64,000 nt of DNA from Aspidiotus rigidus (GCA_035079385.1 JAVHKY010000052.1:4278001-4342000), one strand, 5' to 3'; shown: positions 13,095 to 23,970, counted from the first letter of the stretch. Numbers and translations: made by a program. The notes: a model not told the origin generated them from the sequence alone.

Positions 13095-13273
13095 AGTACC
13101 TTTCCAAGTCCACCTTCTATCATATACAGCTCGGAGGAAGAAATTTTTCGAAGCCCCTCACCTATCATACGTAACCCGGGGGTAGAAAATTTTTCAAGTC
13201 CCAAGTATTGCCTCTTGGCGCCCGTCATTCTTCTTCAAATTACCCTCCCATAAAACAGGTTCCCTGTTAAAAC
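13095..13273 (+). repeat. Family A repeat, left-truncated
   Basis: It contains module text (TCCAAGTCCACCTTCTATCATATACAGC), the GAAATTTTTCGAAGCCCC variant, and the intact right end CATAAAACAGG with CCTGTTAAAA at 13252-13273. No left end is present. Confidence 0.7.
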
Positions 13274-16200
13274 ACGTTGAATCGTTTATAGACGTTTGTT
13301 TACTCTCTCTTTTGTGTTTGCAGTCGCCTCCCTGTCATCAGTAACCCCAAGCTGGGCTAAAGGTTCGTGCCCTGGCCAAACAAGTTATGTGATGAATATT
13401 TAACCCTGAAGTGACATCAGAAAAGTGTAGTCGCACGCGCGAAGCGAAAGTTTCAATCATGTTGGAAGTTGTTGTTACTATCATATGATCTGTGAGTATA
13501 GTGGCTGTATTTCAGCCAAAATGGCACCAAGAAGTCAAAACGCAAAGCAATTCTTGTTCATTTTTATATCCAATGAATCCAGAACGTTCTAGAATCACCT
13601 GTTACTTCAAGTATTGCACTTTTTCGAATTCCTAGTTAATTATATCACGTGGAGGGGAAAAAATGGCTTGATTGTAAGAAAAACTAACTGATGGTTATTC
13701 GAAAAGGGATTTATGGAGCAAGTTATATCAATGATAAACAGTTTTCTCTTCTTCGTCTTCGGCTCATTTGTGAATACCGAATTTGAACGAGGCGGTACAT
13801 AATTATACAAACCTATCACATTACTATACATACCATCCAACCCTCTTGGTATTTTTCGCCTTTTTTTTTTTTTTTTTGTTACTTGTCGCCTCTGTTCAAC
13901 TGCTGTAACTGTAGAACCGAGCTATCAGAGTAAATTTTCCGGATTGTCACAGTTTAATTAGACTTTTGACGATAAGGTTTTGCGCATCGTAATTCTCACC
14001 AGGGAATTGAAAATGCCGATCCGGAAACGGTCCCTTATCCTGTACCAAAAAGAGAGAGGTATGTAGAGTACAGACAAAAATATGTTTAAAAAATACGAGT
14101 ATACCGGGAAAGGGAGATAGAAAGACGAGAAGATTTGAGAATGGAGAGAGAATGACTGCGCGTTGACACTGCATGATTGATGAAAATTTTCGGAAAATCG
14201 AATCTACCGGTCGGAAAAGAGGGGCCATAGCGAACACGAATCTATGCTAACCACCGTTGTTTGATAACGCACCCTCTGAGTAAAAACATATCTTCTATTG
14301 TTTAAAGCGAAGTAGTCAACATCAACTTCCAGCCTGTAGCTCTCCCTCAATGTACCACTCCACACATGTCGATTAAATAATCTACGAAACAATATTTATT
14401 TATATAGGAATAGAAATAATGTATCCTGCACTGCATTTACATCATCCAAAATAATGAAATAGCCGACGATTTCTTCTATAACGTAAATAAAAAATGAATC
14501 CGATAAAGATCAACGCGGTTTGGTTATATTGTTTGATGCGTAAAAAATGAAGCTCACTTATTATTTTTATAAACCAGTCTACACGTACAGAGATTCTGTA
14601 GCTATCAAATGCATTTTTTTTTCTCAGACATGAGAAAATTGTCACCCTTCGGGATTCTGTTTTTTTTTTGTTTTGTACTTATTTTTTCACTTTGCCACCT
14701 TTTTTTTTTTTCTTTTTCAATAATAATTACCGTACATCACCCTGGGTGTAAGCCTATATAAAGTATAAGGACACACATGCCGCTGTTATGAGTACGCGTA
14801 GCTTACGTTTATTATTCAACGTCCCAGTGAGGGGAGCTCATTTCGACTCTGTTTTTGTTATACCCACACGTCATGCATTCTTCAGAAGAACAAGAATAGG
14901 AAGAGCGCATCTGTAAAAAGCACACTTATAAAAAACATATTAGGCTGGTTTACAAATAAGAATGTCAACAAAAATGATAGGACGCGTTTCAATGCTCTAC
15001 GATCGGATCTGCTGTGCCGAAGTGGACATTTTTCTCTCTCTTCCCTCTTGTCGAGAAGGAAAAAAAAAATCTGGTACAGTTCAATAAAGTGTATCAAATT
15101 AACGCATAAAAAATGTAAATATCCGAAAACAAAATGACGTTTCGTTTCTTTTTTTTTTCTCTGTCTCTCTCTAAAATATTTCTTCCGTTAGGTAGGCGTA
15201 GTTTTTTCTCTTTTTCTTTGCTCTTATCGTTGCTCGAAGCAATCATTGTCTTAAGCTCGCTCCGTATAAAAAAAAGCTTTACAAACGTCAAGACTTAAAA
15301 CTTCATTGGACAAACTCTACGTTACGGCGGGTTAATTTTCGCAAATGAATAACGAAGAAGTAAGAGAAAGTATCGTTTGAAAAAAAGAAAGGAAAAAAGA
15401 ACGCGGGTAGAAGAAAGGAAATACGAGCGAAGGATTTCCTTCTTGGTTCGAAGAAGATGAGAAAAAAAAATCAACTTCCAATAAAGATACCAGTTAAATC
15501 AGCTTTTTAATCTTTGTTTTAATTAAGCTTAACTTGTCAAATACACTTCTGTTCAGTAACTTGGTAATTCTTTATAAACGTTTATAATCCTTCTATTAAA
15601 GATTGCCTCGATCTTTTTTAGCCCCAATATCGGCTATTAACCCTTCCTTTCGTTTTCCGTCTTTATTCTTTTCTCCTCTCTTTGTCTTCATTACGAGTTT
15701 CCTCCTTCATTCGTTTTTCTCTGAATGGTGTTTTCACCTTTATCTCCGACCCCTCCTTATCCGGTGCGTGTTTTCAAAACTTCTTTATCCGAAACTAATT
15801 ACCATATTTATATCCACCAAGGAAGATGAGAACAGTATGTACAGAAGAAACAAAAGATAAGACCGTGAGTTGTGAAGTATTATCGATACAAGCTAAAGAT
15901 ATGTAGATCACTAGTGAGAAGTATGTCGCGAATTTTATACTATCGCAGTTGCAAGCACACAAAAATAGCTGTTCAACTTTATTTCACCTCTTATTTCTAG
16001 CAAAGTTACGTGACCATTCGCATTGCTAGCATTATTATCAAGAATGTGAGAATGTATACAAACTCTAACAACGAAGTCAGTGCACTGACGAAGTACTCTT
16101 ATACTCTTATTACATCCCCAGTCAGATTCAATTTTCGATCAGGTGTCTTCTTGTTGAGCCCCTCCCACGGTCGTGGCGCTTCTTTTGAACGTACAATTTG

Positions 16201-17400
16201 CATGAATGACTATAGGTGAGGGGGAAAGTAAGATTCATTGGAAAATTATATCAAATAAAATGAGTGGTTATTTATTGGAAGTGCTTCTTTCTGTTAGAGA
16301 TGACCTAATCAAAACTCTGTACTTCAAATTTCAATTAATTTTGCTGAAACGATCCAATAACCTGGTTTTATTGTGAGCTCGAATAATCGTATCATTCAAC
16401 GTAATGTGGTTCATTCATAATTGCTTCTGATGAGTATATAAACAATGCGATCATTTTACCCTTACAAAAGACGGCGATACGATTCCATAATGAAAAACAT
16501 TTGAAATATGGACGTAGGACTAGGGTGGTTATATCGTCCATAGATCGTTTGGAAAACGTGTGAAAAACTGTCTTCCAAGTTTATATATTATTTCCTCCTC
16601 GAAAACACATATCTACTCGTCCAAAAAGTGAACATTGCAAATGCGTACAATAATTATGACAACGCGACGGTCACCGGTCATCTGAGCCATAAAAGATAGG
16701 AAGTTGATTCAGAAAATAATTGAGTCTCGAGATGCCATCGCGTGGAAACAATGAGCCATAAATTATAAAAGAAATATAATGCCTTTTCGGAGGGAAAAAG
16801 ACCCAGTCTCGTGTAAGTGCGAAGCGACAGCGTGTTTATAACTTGTACCGGTATTTGTTTTTGTCTGTGGGATATTCGGAACACAATGCGACAAAATATC
16901 TCAGTTCAGACGAGTGCGCCTGCTTTGGAAATTATCCCAAATAAAAGCAAAAAAACCACAAAAGATAATCAAATAAGAAAACACATTAATAAATAGAGAG
17001 CTCGAAGTTTCGAAACGAATATTTATAATAATTAATATTATCGAACCGAAAGTAATATTTTTTTTCATGAAGGAGGGGGAGCGGAGATAATACTATTAAT
17101 CCGCAAGTAATCCGAACAGCGTTGTATACCACATTTCGAATCTTCGACTGCGTATTTTTATTTCTCGAGTAGTTGATCTTACAATTGCACTTCTCAAATA
17201 TCTTTAGTTTATTATAGAAGAAATTTTTGAGCTTGCTTCTTTGTCATAGACTTCAGTTGATCAATTATATGTGAAATACTTAGAACTAATTATACATTAT
17301 CGTGAAACAATAGAATCAATACGTTTTTGCAATTTACAGTTATCCATAATTAAGAAGGATACTCAAAGGAGTACAGGCACGAATACAAAAACCGCAATAA
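13274..17400. other. Intergenic, no recognisable gene
   Basis: AT-rich, with many T- and A-runs. Open frames are short and dominated by low-complexity phenylalanine, lysine or serine. I see no transposase, RT or host domain. Confidence 0.5.
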
Positions 17401-17409
17401 ATTTTAACA

Positions 17410-17465
17410 CTTGAGCGCTTCCGGCTAAACAGCCATTCTCAAGGTATAGAAAGTGACTGAACCCA
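17410..17465 (-). ncRNA. Degenerate hammerhead-like motif beside PLE-1
   Basis: The minus strand has AATGGCT, loop GTTT, AGCCGGAAG, then GCGCTC. This is a stem II with a GAAA-box variant (GGAA) followed by a short palindrome. The upstream box reads CTTGAGAA, so it is mutated. The layout matches 7400-7460 and indicates an older PLE end into which or next to which PLE-1 was inserted. Confidence 0.3.
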
Positions 17466-17824
17466 ACACCAACAAGAACAAGTAACGCCGAACCAAATCA
17501 TGACTTAACCATCAGCGAGTCATCAAAATGTGAATCATTCTCATAGACTAATTCAATCAATTATGATAAAGGAAGGTATAGACACGTAACGTTTGAAAAA
17601 TATATGAAATAACTGGAACCACAGATAGTTAGCGAGAACAACGTGTTTTCAAGAACAGAATTTTGAAAAATAGTTATAAATTGAAAAGGCTAGAGCCTTA
17701 TATACTAAACGCGTCAATTTAAGAAAATTAAAATAAATTAAAATAATTGAAAATGAATTAAAATAAATGAGAAAAGGGTAAAGTAAAAACACAGGCCAAA
17801 GTGGTTACAGTTATTTGTATAAAC

Positions 17825-17870
17825 TCTCGACCGGTTTCGAACGTTCGGTGACGATCATCTTCAGGACTAG
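17825..17870 (-). ncRNA. Hammerhead-ribozyme-like motif of PLE-1
   Basis: Minus strand: CTGAAGA (17858-17864) fits the CUGANGA core. One extra T follows. Stem II is GATCGT/ACGTTC with one U-U mismatch. The GAAA box is at 17835-17838. The palindrome ACCGGT (17830-17835) serves as short stem III, and a C follows, giving a GUC-type cleavage site. Stem I pairs only weakly next to the core. The inverted arm at 20600 carries only the 3' half of the motif (from the GAAA side). Confidence 0.6.
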
Positions 17871-17953
17871 AATCAGATATGGAGAGGACGGCAGTTGATT
17901 AGGGAGAAGAAGAGAACTGAAATAGAGCGAGAAAATTCAAGACAGAAGCAAGA

Positions 17954-19831
17954 TTAGACTGGTGCCGAGTGACGGAAGCCGTAGAAGAATTTGATGAATG
18001 GGTTGAGGTACGTGGATTCTAAATCGTTGAGCACGTTGTGACCGGCGGTCACTGCAGCAATAGTCTCAGCTTCTTCCAACCGATTCATGTTGTAGCTTTT
18101 GGTACATGAGTGAAGAAGAGGGGACGAAAAGTTATTGTACTCATGTCCAGTTTGGAGGCAGTGGGCAGCGACCGCAGATTTGTTTCCTTCCATCTTAGTG
18201 TACGCCTTTTTGTGTTCCTGGAGGCGAATACTGAGTTTTCTGCCCGTTTGACCGACGTATTCCGCGGAACAGTCTCCACATTTTAGTTTGTAGATCCCCG
18301 ATTTCTGTGAGGTTGGGACAGGGTCTTTAAGGCGAATAAGATTAGATGTCGTAGACAAAAGATAGAAACCAACCCGGTATCCATATTTCCTCAACGTAGC
18401 CGATAATTTCTCGGACGGTGATCCGAGGAAAGGTAGCCGCATCCATCTTTCGGTAGAACGAGTGGGGGGAGGTTGAAGAGCACCTCGGTTCTCAGACAGC
18501 AGAGTGCGGAGCCGTTTCTTGCGCCTGAGTAAATCGGTGTTTATTCCCAGGTTATTGATCTGAACAAGTTTACGGATCGCGGTGGCTTCGAGTTCTTGAC
18601 CTTCAGGTGTTAGGGGGAGATGGACCAGTCGATGAATAGCGGAGTTTATTGCAGCCAGTTTAGGCGATGATGGATGGTAAGATGAACTATGGATTGACTG
18701 CCCGGTGAACGTTGATTTCCTTGAAGATCTCAAATTTAGTTTGGAGGACGTTATTAGTCTCACAGAGAGAGATTGACAAGTCGAGATAATTGAGAAGGTT
18801 GCTTCCGGTTTCCACAGTGAAAGATATCGCGGGATGGTATCGATTGAGCGTTTCCAGAAAGAATAGAGATCGGGTAACGAGCCGTGCCAGACACAAAGAA
18901 CATCATCCACATACCTGCACCAGAAGCGGATGTTTCGTGAAGTTAGATTGGTTTCAAGGATATCGGATTCCAGGCGGTCCATAAATACGTCAGCGACCAA
19001 CATGGAAAGGGGGCCGCCCATAGGGAGACCATCCGGGAATTTGTATGTCCGCTTTCTGAATACGCAGATATTATTTTCCAGGCAGAGGGTGACAAGGCGT
19101 TCGAATACTTTTATGATATCTGGTTGGATGTTCTTGGTGACTAGATGTTCTAGCATGATCTCGATCGTCCGTTTGACTGGGATTTTAGTAAACATACTTT
19201 TTACATCGAATGACGAGAGGATTGATCCAGGAGGAAGGTTCTTCCCCTTCAGTTTGTTGGGTACTTCGTATAAGTTTCTGACAGTGTATTTTGCCTCAAA
19301 TTCTGCAGTTGCTCGAAACCAGGAGGCCAGATAGCTGGCGAGCTTGTAGCTTGGATCAGTGTAAAAGGCGACGACAGGTCGCATAGGGTGATCCTCTTCA
19401 TGGAGCTTCACCTGGCCGTAAAGCTTAGGGAGGGAGGGGTTCATGACCGTTAGCTGACTATTGTCGTTGATTATGTGGGTCGAGGCTTCCATCGCTTTTC
19501 GAATCTCGGAATTGTATGCTTCTAAATTATTATTAATACGTTTAGCGTTAGATGAAGCTAAGAAGTCTTTCATCTTTAGATTGTACTGTGCGCTAGTCAT
19601 GATTACTAAGGTTTCACCTTTGTCCGCTTTGACGAGAACTTGGCCAGTTTGTTGCAGACGTCGTTTTAGTGAGAGGTAGGTCCGAGTGTCTTTCGAGGGG
19701 GGTTTGTCCAGCTGGGCAATCATGTCAGATATGAGGGATCGAACGCGATCCGTGTTGAAGCGAAGATCTGACCTTATACCTGTGGCTATATGGGCAACTA
19801 TTGTAGCTTCAATGGATTTCTTCTGTTCCAC
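17954..19831 (-). CDS. PLE-1 reverse transcriptase and GIY-YIG endonuclease (625 codons)
   Basis: This protein would copy PLE RNA at nicked chromosomal targets. Visible order: KADKGETLVIM (68-78); PKLYGQVKLH and RPVVAF (135-156); RT motif A SSFDVKSMFTKIPV (206-219); motif B GLPMGGPLS (268-276); motif C RYVDD (306-310); connector ending MRLPFLG (464-470). The endonuclease has GIY (512-514), CGDC (518-521), YVG (525-527), TGRKLSIRLQEH (529-540), AAHCLQTGH (555-563) and the presumed catalytic glutamate in RLEEAE (584-589). The Cys/His residues match the Zn-binding insertion typical of Penelope endonucleases. Residues about 325-369 are in the wrong frame: the expected NYLDLSISL segment is read in another frame, so two compensating indels (near 18860 and 18725) keep the frame open while scrambling about 45 residues. 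The true N-terminus lies upstream, so the first Met here is not the original start. Probably inactive. Confidence 0.9.
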   Translation of the reverse strand: MEQKKSIEATIVAHIATGIRSDLRFNTDRVRSLISDMIAQLDKPPSKDTRTYLSLKRRLQQTGQVLVKADKGETLVIMTSAQYNLKMKDFLASSNAKRINNNLEAYNSEIRKAMEASTHIINDNSQLTVMNPSLPKLYGQVKLHEEDHPMRPVVAFYTDPSYKLASYLASWFRATAEFEAKYTVRNLYEVPNKLKGKNLPPGSILSSFDVKSMFTKIPVKRTIEIMLEHLVTKNIQPDIIKVFERLVTLCLENNICVFRKRTYKFPDGLPMGGPLSMLVADVFMDRLESDILETNLTSRNIRFWCRYVDDVLCVWHGSLPDLYSFWKRSIDTIPRYLSLWKPEATFSIISTCQSLSVRLITSSKLNLRSSRKSTFTGQSIHSSSYHPSSPKLAAINSAIHRLVHLPLTPEGQELEATAIRKLVQINNLGINTDLLRRKKRLRTLLSENRGALQPPPTRSTERWMRLPFLGSPSEKLSATLRKYGYRVGFYLLSTTSNLIRLKDPVPTSQKSGIYKLKCGDCSAEYVGQTGRKLSIRLQEHKKAYTKMEGNKSAVAAHCLQTGHEYNNFSSPLLHSCTKSYNMNRLEEAETIAAVTAGHNVLNDLESTYLNPFIKFFYGFRHSAPV

Positions 19832-20414
19832 TGGAATTATAGCGAATTTCTTTCCACGTTGTAGAAGGTGAAGCTCAGGTTCTGGATTTACAGTGTCGGT
19901 GAGATTTACTACTGGGGGGCAAACAAATGTGGTTCCTTAGACGAACCAGGTGGTTGGCTGTGGAACTTCAAATTGCAAGACTTTTGAGCCGTAAGTAGTT
20001 CCAATTTACGAAGCTTTGTACTATGCAGGTCGGCATGAACTATAGCCTGTCTATGTTGAGCAGTGGAACCAAGTTCTGAAAATCAGTAGAGGGGAGTCTA
20101 CGGGAGACGACCTCTGATGACCGTCTGAGAATATCTTGATGTTTGGCTTTTGTGCAATACCATTTCCGTCTCTCTGAGTCCAGTTATTTGCGGAGAAGCC
20201 AGCGTTCGATCCGGGATTTTTGGGTTGGTGACTTGAGTTCAAGTTGAAACGAGACAAAGGAAGGTTTCAGTTCAAATTTGAGACATGTAGTGACGAAGGA
20301 TGTATGGGAGATACATTTAATCAACTTTAACACTGTCTTGAGGAAGAGAGAGGAGATATCCGCCATACGCGCGGTCTGAGTCAATAGAATATTCTCCTCG
20401 TGTGTACGAGCCAT
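19832..20414 (-). pseudogene. PLE-1 N-terminal region, frameshifted
   Basis: A second frame upstream begins MARTHEENILLTQTARM at 20414. It contains a segment (SHTSFVTTCLKFELKPSFVS and a following RIERWLLRK) that matches in layout the N-terminal basic domain seen in PLE-2 (SHIYFIRECLRDNLQPNFIN) and PLE-5 (RVTHVKIWFNNECLRKGIIP). Stops and frame changes occur between 20180 and 19832. Joined to the downstream frame the protein would be about 820 residues, the usual PLE length. The Met at 20414 sits just inside the upstream direct repeat, which supports it as the original start. Confidence 0.75.
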
Positions 20415-20929
20415 ATTAATTATGATGAGGGAAGGTACAGACACGTAACGTTTGAAAAATATATGAAATAACTGGAACCACAGATAGTCAGCGTGAACAA
20501 CGTGTATTCAAGAACAGAATTTTGAAAAATAGTTAAAAATTGAAAAGGCTAGAGCCTTATATACTAAACGCGTCAACTTAAGAAAATTAAAAAAATTAAA
20601 ACGTTCGAAACCGGTCGAGAGTTTATACATATAACTGTAACCACTTTGGCTTGTGTTTTTACTTTACCCTTTTCTCATCGAAATGAGGTTTTTCAATTTT
20701 ACTAGTGAATTCTTAACAGTATTTGTATTGTGGAAAGCCGGCCGAAAACCAAAGGGACGAAGAACGCAGCTCAACTCCGAAGAAAACTTACCCAGAAATG
20801 GCAGTCTAATCCACCGCTTCCTACTATCAGAGTGCGAATCCCGGGGAGTTCGTGTTTTCTAGATCGGTGATTCAAGTCCCGCGTGGAGGTTGAGTTTTCC
20901 TATTCAGTTAACAATTCTGGCTCCCTGCT

Positions 20930-21240
20930 TCACAAATTGAAGGGTGTATGATGTTGAGCCCGCAGGGTCTGATGTTGAAAACCAGTATTCTTCTGTCGCA
21001 GAGCGGTCTATATTCAATGACTGAATCCAACCATGGTTTGGATACTGCAATCGCGACTCCTTTTTGGGATTGTTAGCCATTGCCCGACATATACACTGTA
21101 TTTTCAGCAGACGATCTGAAGTGACCACTGTCCCTCCAATACGTTTCCGCCATTATGAGAATCGCTAGGTATCTCTCGATTATTTAGAGTTTACCTGGCA
21201 GGATCAAACCACAAACATTCCAGGTAGCAATTTTGTGAAC
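20930..21240 (-). pseudogene. RTE-type LINE apurinic endonuclease fragment
   Basis: Minus-strand translation begins HKIATWNVCGLILPGKL (21240 to about 21190), the first motif of AP-endonuclease domains of RTE-like LINEs. It resumes, after what looks like a deletion of a few dozen residues, as AETYWRDSGHFRSSAEN (from about 21150). A stop follows, then KGVAIAVSKPWLDSVIEYRP and RRILVFNIRP (to about 20940). The conserved E of ETYW and the later S..V.EYRP and RI blocks are in family order. No RT domain follows. It lies immediately 3' of PLE-2 in the same orientation, so PLE-2 may have landed in or near this relic. Confidence 0.75.
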
Positions 21241-21425
21241 TGCCCTGTAAATAGACATAAAGGTTCCAACCACTGCTGCTCCCCTCGAAGATCCGATGAG
21301 GGAGCCATTTAAGCCTTCGGAATATTTGGCGGTGAAAGAAAATATGGTGTCTACAGTTGAATTTAATTTTTCCAAAGTGTAGTCCAACAGCAAACCAGTA
21401 ATATAATGATAACTATACGCGTGTA

Positions 21426-21437
21426 CTACACTGAACC
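21426..21437. repeat. Target-site duplication, left of PLE-2
   Basis: CTACACTGAACC occurs here and again, perfectly, at 24357-24368, exactly outside the two ends of PLE-2. A 12-bp duplication is within the range known for Penelope-like elements. Confidence 0.75.
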
Positions 21438-21619
21438 TAAGGAGGAGAGTTTGTGCTACGTTGCAAGCCATTACAAGAAAGAGAGGAAGACACGGTACGA
21501 ACTTGCACATACTTTTTATTAACGCTGAGCGCGGTTTCGAACCCTACTGGTTTATCTTCGAAAGCCAACTAACTAAGAAGTACATGAAAAATACAGTGCG
21601 TGTTAATCTAAATTACAAA

Positions 21620-22060
21620 TTAAGCGAAAAAACTTGAGATGATCTCATCCGGTTGCATAATGTTATTCAGGACCCGAAATCGAGGATCGATGTGATGAGT
21701 GAATATTTCTATCTGCTCGAGTTTATTTAATACCGCGCTCTTTTTTACCTTGTGTAGCAGTGCGACGTTTGAGGTCTCATCAAATTGATGTCCGGAAGCG
21801 ATTAAATGATCCGCGAATGCAGAGCCATGAGAAGGGTCATCGCATTTTTTCATATTTTTTCTCCACGCAGTTGTATGTTCCTTGAGCCGGGTACTTAGAG
21901 CGCGACCGGTTTGACCCACATAAATACAACTGCAATCGTTACAGCTCAACTTGTACACACCACTCCGGGAGAGTAAGGGGACAGGATCTTTAGTATGCGA
22001 AACAAGCGATCGAAAATTTGCGACAGTGTGGAACGCAGCTTTGTACCCAGCATTCTTCAA
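21620..22060 (-). pseudogene. PLE-2 GIY-YIG endonuclease domain
   Basis: The frame starts inside the connector (KNAGYKAAFHTV). It continues KDPVPLLSRSGVYKLSCNDC, then CIYVGQTGRALSTRLKEH. A histidine-containing segment FADHLIASGHQF and the presumed catalytic glutamate in LNKLEQIEIF follow, ending VLNNIMQPDEII. The GVY...YVG pair, CNDC and H..H spacing match the PLE-1 endonuclease. Up to its stop this domain looks intact. It is severed from the rest of the protein by the insertion at 22080-22263. Removing that insertion, with one copy of its 7-bp duplication, restores the reading frame through LGKLFYKVASILKNAG. Confidence 0.85.
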
Positions 22061-22079
22061 AATTGAGGCAACTTTGTAG

Positions 22080-22263
22080 GATAATCATCTGTGTAGCACG
22101 TACATGTCTGTTCTTAAGAGGAGTCATTACTGAGACTGAATTTTTGTACTCATTTCTTCTATCAATTTATTACTTGACCCCGAAGATGGTAGTTGTGACT
22201 ACCGAAACGTCGGTCCTTATTTAATTTGTTTTATATCGACGGCAGTGCCGCATAATAAAAAAA
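22080..22263 (+). mobile_element. 184-bp hammerhead-bearing insertion inside PLE-2
   Basis: It is flanked by perfect TTTGTAG duplications (22073-22079 and 22264-22270), and the host PLE frame is continuous without it. It ends in GCCGCATAATAAAAAAA, an A-rich 3' tail on the plus strand. It has no open frame of note. A hammerhead-like motif lies at 22176-22215. It could be an extremely 5'-truncated PLE of another lineage, or a small non-autonomous retroelement (retrozyme- or SINE-like). No second copy is visible in the window. Confidence 0.8.
22176..22215 (+). ncRNA. Hammerhead-ribozyme-like motif in the 184-bp insertion
   Basis: Stem I GACC (22176-22179) pairs with GGTC (22212-22215). The core reads CCGAAGA (22180-22186; U4 replaced by C). 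One extra T follows. Stem II is GGTAG (22188-22192) with CTACC (22199-22203) and a 6-nt loop. The GAAA box is 22204-22207. Palindrome ACGT (22207-22210) is stem III, and C22211 is the predicted cleavage-site base. All three helices are present; the U4 change is expected to impair catalysis. Confidence 0.65.
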
Positions 22264-22960
22264 TTTGTAGAATAATTTCCCCAGGAATGGTTGACGTATA
22301 TACTTGATGTCATCTGTAGAAGTATTTTGACTGAGATGAGACGATTCTTTCATGCTGAGATTGTACCTAGTCCAATTAATCATACGAAAAATATTGAGTT
22401 TCACATTATTTTTAGCAACTATGAGTTTTATCGTGTCGATTTCTTTTTGAAAGTTCGATTTGCTGAGTGGGTATGAGACAGCGCGATAAATCATAGAAGA
22501 AAAGGACGCGATCTTATGCGTATCGGGATGAAATGAACCACCACTAATAGTTATATCGGTAAGAGTAGGTTAGCGATAAGTGTCGAATTCAAAGATATTG
22601 GTATTCACATTGTCTTTTTGAATGTCAACCTTTATGGCGATGTTGAGGTCCAAAAACCGTATCGATTTCCCACCAAATTCAGAAGTGAATTTAATGTTTT
22701 CATGGTAGCTGTTGAGGATGTTGAATAATGCTTCCAAGGATGATTGAGGGCCATTATACACGCACAAAACGTCGTCGACATACCGTCCCCAGAATAAGAC
22801 GTCGAACATGTATGGGTAGTTGTTGTGAAGGTTTAGCTTGAGTTAACTTAAAAACACTTCTGCAACCAGCGGGCTAAGGGGAGCCCCCATTGGCAAACCA
22901 TCCGAAAAAGTATAAGTGATGATACCGTTGAATTGGCATACGTTGTATTCTATACACATA
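22264..22960 (-). pseudogene. PLE-2 RT motifs B-C and connector, frameshifted
   Basis: From the 5' side: motif B appears as FSDGLPMGAPLSPLVAEVF around 22915-22857. A stop follows, then FWGRYVDDVLCVYNG (motif C, YVDD) near 22795. KFTSEFGGKSIRFLDLNIAI lies about 22690-22640. A gap with frame change precedes connector text (IYRAVSYPLSKSNFQKEIDT) from 22494, ending YIRQPFLGKLFYKF at the insertion point. Motif C is intact, but the protein is broken by several frame changes. Confidence 0.85.
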
Positions 22961-22995
22961 ATCCAAGTAGGTTGATGTATTCTTTTGCTGTCGAT

Positions 22996-23970
22996 TCATC
23001 CACCCCTGAGTACGGGGGGGAAGGGGGCGATTTGAACAGGCACTCTGGTATACAACCCAACAACATCGAATGACAATAGAGACGCCGTCTGAGATTGGAT
23101 AAGATCAGCGGAGTTTTTTATAGCGTATCTTGATTTGAAATTGGTGTTTGCAACCAACCACTGGCACAAAAATTGGCCAAGTTGGTAAGTGGGAGCAGAA
23201 ACAAACGAGACAACTGGTCGGATGGGGTGCCCAGTTTTGTGCAACTTGATTTGTCCATACAAGCGAGGAGTGCGAGGGTTCATTTCTTTTAACCTCCATT
23301 TCATCTGTTTTGGTATAACGTACTTTGATTCATCGATCTTACTTCTAACAGTGGCGTTATGAGGCTCGGTGTTTGGTACGGTAGCCCCATTCTCCGAGAG
23401 AAAAAATTCCACTTCTTGAACGTATTCAGACTTGGGAAGCACCACTAATGTCGATCCTTTATCAGCTTTAGCTACTATCAACTCACGTTCTTCGATCTTT
23501 TTACGAAGTGTACTAATGGTGCGTTGTTGCAGTACCGACATTTTAGGAATATCAAACTTTTGAAGAGTCCTTTTCAGAGATGGCAAGTTTAATTCGCTAG
23601 CACTTACATTTACAGAAATCTCAGCAACAATTTCGTGAATAAGTTTTCCTTTGGCTCTTATGGGAGGAGGGATGGCGTATTTAAGGCCGCAGCTCAGTAA
23701 TTGAGATTCATTGCTACCAAGTGGGACGTCAGACAAATTTATGATTCGGTCGAAGAACTCTGTTCGTGGCTCATTCAAATTGCTCGTTTGGCAATCTGTA
23801 GACCTATTACGCAAGTTACTTAGATTTTTTTCTTTTTTAGTTCGTAAGTCGGTTTGTGTTTTTTCACAGGAATTATTTACAGCTACTGCAAGCCTATCTA
23901 GTTCATCAAATGGTAGATCTGCAGATAGCCGAAGATGAGAGGCGTAAGCGAGTCGTGTAAATTTAGCCAT
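22996..23970 (-). pseudogene. PLE-2 N-terminal half through RT motif A
   Basis: This 324-codon frame runs from MAKFTRLAYASHLRL through a charged, coiled-coil-like stretch. It continues with IVAKADKGSTLVVLPKSEY, PRTPRLYGQIKLHKTGHPI, RPVVSFVSAPTYQLGQFL and motif A LLSFDVVGLYTRVPV. It ends in a frameshift at a G-rich tract near 23010-23030, after which the RT continues in other frames. The blocks correspond one-to-one with PLE-1 residues 60-220. Confidence 0.85.

Larger units (their letters stand above)
17561..20676 (-). mobile_element. Penelope-like element PLE-1, near full length
   Basis: A coding region (17954-20414, minus) is flanked by direct repeats of about 175 bp, 17561-17737 and 20419-20593, at about 90 percent identity by eye. 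Inverted arms of about 77 bp lie at 17769-17845 and 20600-20676. Direct pseudo-LTRs combined with inverted arms are characteristic of Penelope elements. The ATG of the N-terminal domain lies just inside the upstream direct repeat, as expected. A hammerhead-like core lies at 17825-17870. No clear target duplication was found. Confidence 0.9.

Noticed and set aside
18687..18896. Separate 69-codon gene within PLE-1
   Set aside because: It is the true RT frame between the two compensating indels, not an independent gene.
20800..20890. tRNA-like B-box texts (TGCGAATCCCGGGG, GATTCAAGTCCCGCG)
   Set aside because: No matching A box at the right distance and no cloverleaf could be drawn.
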